Below, piece by piece: positions 61,736 to 64,000 of a stretch of 64,000 bases of DNA; position 1 is the stretch's first letter, and each line of letters begins with the position of its first letter. The notes under the pieces were generated by a model. It did no database searches. It was given only the letters and a program-made list of their open reading frames with translations, and had not been told where the DNA came from. The position numbers were made by a program, and so were the translations under genes. The stretch comes from Trichoplusia ni (taxonomy: Eukaryota > Arthropoda > Insecta > Lepidoptera > Noctuidae), in NCBI RefSeq assembly GCF_003590095.1, contig NC_039478.1, positions 21,638,001 to 21,702,000 of the forward strand, in the 5' to 3' direction.

Positions 61736-62312
61736 ATGGCGTGGGGCTATTGGTCGGCTTCGTCGGTGATGCCCGACCGCGGGCGCAGTCCGCGCCGCGC
61801 GGGCACCTCCGCAGTGCACGTGCACCCTAACCCGCCTACTGCGAGAGAGGTCATGGAAACCCACGACGAGAGTATCATACACACGGCGTCGACGTCACGC
61901 GACAGCCGCGAACACTCCGCGTCGCCTCACTCATCATCTAACGGTGGACACTCTCACCATCAACACGAGGTGCGCCACGCGGTACCGGCTAGTGCGTTGT
62001 TCGGGGAGAGCTACGGTGAGCTGTCCCGACGGCCGTCGCTAGACCTCGGCTCAGTGCGTAGTGCGTTAGCATCGTGTTCGGGTGGTGGAACACTAAGTGC
62101 CGGTTCGACGTTGACGCGCGGCGGCACGCTGGCGGACTACCTGCCGCCGACGCCGTGTCCGCACCACCACCGCGTGTACGTGGACCACCACAAGCACTAC
62201 GAGCAGCCCATACAGCCGGTGCACGTGGGCGTGGCACACCACTCGCACTCGCACGCCTCCAGCAGACACCACACCGACGACGAGGACGACCTTGAACCGG
62301 CCTACGCTACAG
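61736..62312 (+). CDS. First coding exon, His/Ser-rich N-terminus of an unidentified protein
   Basis: The exon runs from the ATG at 61736 (AAAAATGGC, a good insect start context, with an in-frame TAA at 61718) to a strong donor, CTACAG|GTATGT, at 62312/62313. It covers 192 codons plus one base (phase 1). If unspliced, the frame stops 9 codons later in intron-like sequence. The peptide opens MAWGYWSASSVMPDRGRSPR and looks disordered. It has a Ser/Arg stretch (residues 51-70), His clusters (71-81, 142-156, 168-180), a basophilic kinase-type site RRPS (98-101) and Gly/Ser/Thr-rich 114-131. It ends with an acidic DDEDDLE run (181-187). There is no signal peptide or membrane segment. Such leaders are typical of cytoplasmic N-termini of large neuronal membrane proteins (teneurin-like proteins are one possibility), but I cannot name the gene. 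Codons are GC-rich compared with flanking DNA. Confidence 0.8.
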
Positions 62313-64000
62313 GTATGTCATACATTCATAATGACAACTAGACATTATCGACAGTAATTTCACCCATCACTCGATAACCATTTTCTGAGTGAAATAAATG
62401 ACAGTGTTTAGTAACAAATTGTACCTATTTAACTTTACAAAGTAATTTTGTATGTAATATTTCTATACATCAACAGCACATGACTCGATACGATCGTAAA
62501 ACAGTATCTATTACTGGGGCCACGCTTGGCAACACTGACAGTTTTATAGCCTTCAATATTTTATTCGCCTCTAGTGGATTGTTGAATGAGGATATAAAAG
62601 GTCGCAACTAAAAAGAAATATGTTTATTCCATTTTCAAAAGATACGTTACAAATTAAATCGATTGTGAGATGTGTTCTAATTATAAATATGTAACTAAGA
62701 CTTGGTGTTGTTGCTTGTGTTGCCAGCAATCAAAATACGTAATATTATCCGGATGGGAGTAAGTCATTAATTCCCCGCAGCTCCGGCATTGTATTACATT
62801 AATTATAAAAGTTTTCCGTCTTATTTCGTTAATGTATTTGTAGCTCTCGTGGCGACCTACTTTCCTGTCTGAGCATTCATCGCGGCCGGTCAGTGTTGCC
62901 AACTTCGCATTACTTACACGTTTCAGGAGGGGTAGCAATATCCAAGTGTGTTATAAAATGAAAATAACTTTCAAGTCTGCTTTTGATACTTTCTACTGCA
63001 AATATTTCTTGTGAAGGAGTTTTGTTTATGAGTTTGCGCTTTTCTGAAATGACCTAAAAAGGAGTCATTTCTGTGTCTAGCCCTTTTTTGTCTCAGTGCT
63101 GGGCAAACAATTCATACTCTCTTCTCAATACTTTGCTATTTGACATTAGTTAAAATAGATCATCCCATCTGCATCGCCTAGAGCTGAACATTTCATGATG
63201 TCTTTTCCTATTTGTAGGGAATAGTTAAATAAATAAATAGTTGATGAAGTTACATTCGTGCCCTTCGAGAAGAAAAATCATGGTTTTGGAAAATCCTTGT
63301 TATCTTCATCCTTGCGAGTTTCCGTCGTCCTCTCATATTTATTCACTGCCGTCACCGGCCGGGTCATTCGTCGTATCGTATATCAGTGTCGTAGTGTAAC
63401 CCGCCCCCAAACCTCTGCTTACAGTTTATTATGATTACAAGCAAACTGTACTTGTGTATATATAGCCTTCGTACAGTTGGTATTAGTCGAATTATGGTAT
63501 TATGGAAAGGCTGCTTGTAAATCAAATTGATGTGATTTTTATAAATGAAAGTAAAATTTAGTGGTATTTAGATTATCTGTTAGCCTGTATGTGATTTTTT
63601 TTTTTGGGATAGAATCGGCAACACTTCGCGCACATTGGATTTCGCGTGGTGACCTCAACCACTCAGCTATCAGTGTTCTCATATTATCAGTGTTTTGCAC
63701 ACAACTGCATATTTTCTAAACTAAACGTGCTTCTATTCACTACCATGATGACTTTTAAAAGGCCTAGGGGAATAAGTAAGCAAGTAGTAATATTTGCATT
63801 TACAATGATAAAGCTCACTTCAGTAATTCCCAGAATTATCTAATGGTATGCACCCAGCATACAGTTTTTGTTACCGATATTTACTACTACTTGTATTAAT
63901 AAACTACAAATAGAACAGTTCACTGTAAAGCCTGAAATACAATTGTATTACTTACACACAATCACCTCTTAAATTGCATGATCAACAAAACCACCGCTCT
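62313..64000 (+). other. First intron of the gene starting at 61736
   Basis: It follows the donor at 62312/62313, and no acceptor plus coding frame is recognised before the window ends. It holds a minus-strand open frame at 62681-62938 (see findings), which has no ATG near its start but shows a C-x2-C-x16-C-x2-H pattern. Otherwise it is AT-rich non-coding DNA. Confidence 0.55.

Noticed and set aside
61989..62237. Antisense and alternate frames over the first coding exon (also 62074-62295)
   Set aside because: Shadows of the GC-rich coding exon; Ala/Arg-rich composition with no starts or motifs.
1..64000. A novel defence or biosynthetic gene system
   Set aside because: There is no gene cluster. 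The only long coding region is a transposase and the only host coding sequence is one exon.

Overview
This is insect nuclear DNA, almost certainly from a moth or butterfly. The base composition is AT-rich with no bacterial-style gene packing. The interspersed repeats are ones common in Lepidoptera: short non-autonomous Helitrons ending in CTAG, tRNA-derived SINEs with a GGTTCGATCC B box, 5S-rRNA-headed SINEs with a (GATGAT)n tail, and a large fold-back element family. Nearly every short open frame in the window is chance.

Host gene content is small. One convincing host coding exon lies near the right end (61736-62312, plus strand). It is the first coding exon of an unidentified gene, with a good ATG context, an upstream in-frame stop, and a strong splice donor (ACAG|GTATGT). 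It encodes a 192-residue disordered, His/Ser-rich N-terminus and sits in a GC-rich promoter-like region (about 60780-62310). A second GC-rich, promoter-like island lies at about 50860-51520. It shares an exact 17-base word with the first island and has a possible 5'-UTR splice donor.

The left 60 kb has no recognisable host exon. It does carry two textbook-looking recursive splice (ratchet) sites on the plus strand, at 11169/11170 and 37958/37959. In each, a pyrimidine tract and YAG run directly into GTAAGT, and a further 5' splice site follows 44 or 57 bases downstream. The simplest reading is that much of the window is one or more very long plus-strand introns, either 5'-UTR introns of the gene at 61736 or of an overlapping larger transcript with alternative promoters.

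The best-preserved unit is a complete hAT-superfamily (Buster-type) DNA transposon at 42402-44770. It has terminal inverted repeats, a perfect 8-bp target-site duplication CCGTAGAG (fitting nnnTAnnn) and an intact 612-aa minus-strand transposase with all the expected catalytic and zinc-finger residues. Other mobile DNA includes five Helitron-type insertions or ends, eight tRNA-SINE copies, four 5S/GATGAT SINE copies, a Harbinger-like MITE with TAA duplication (39289-39426), and several near-perfect palindromes. Product assignments come from motif reading only; no database search was possible.
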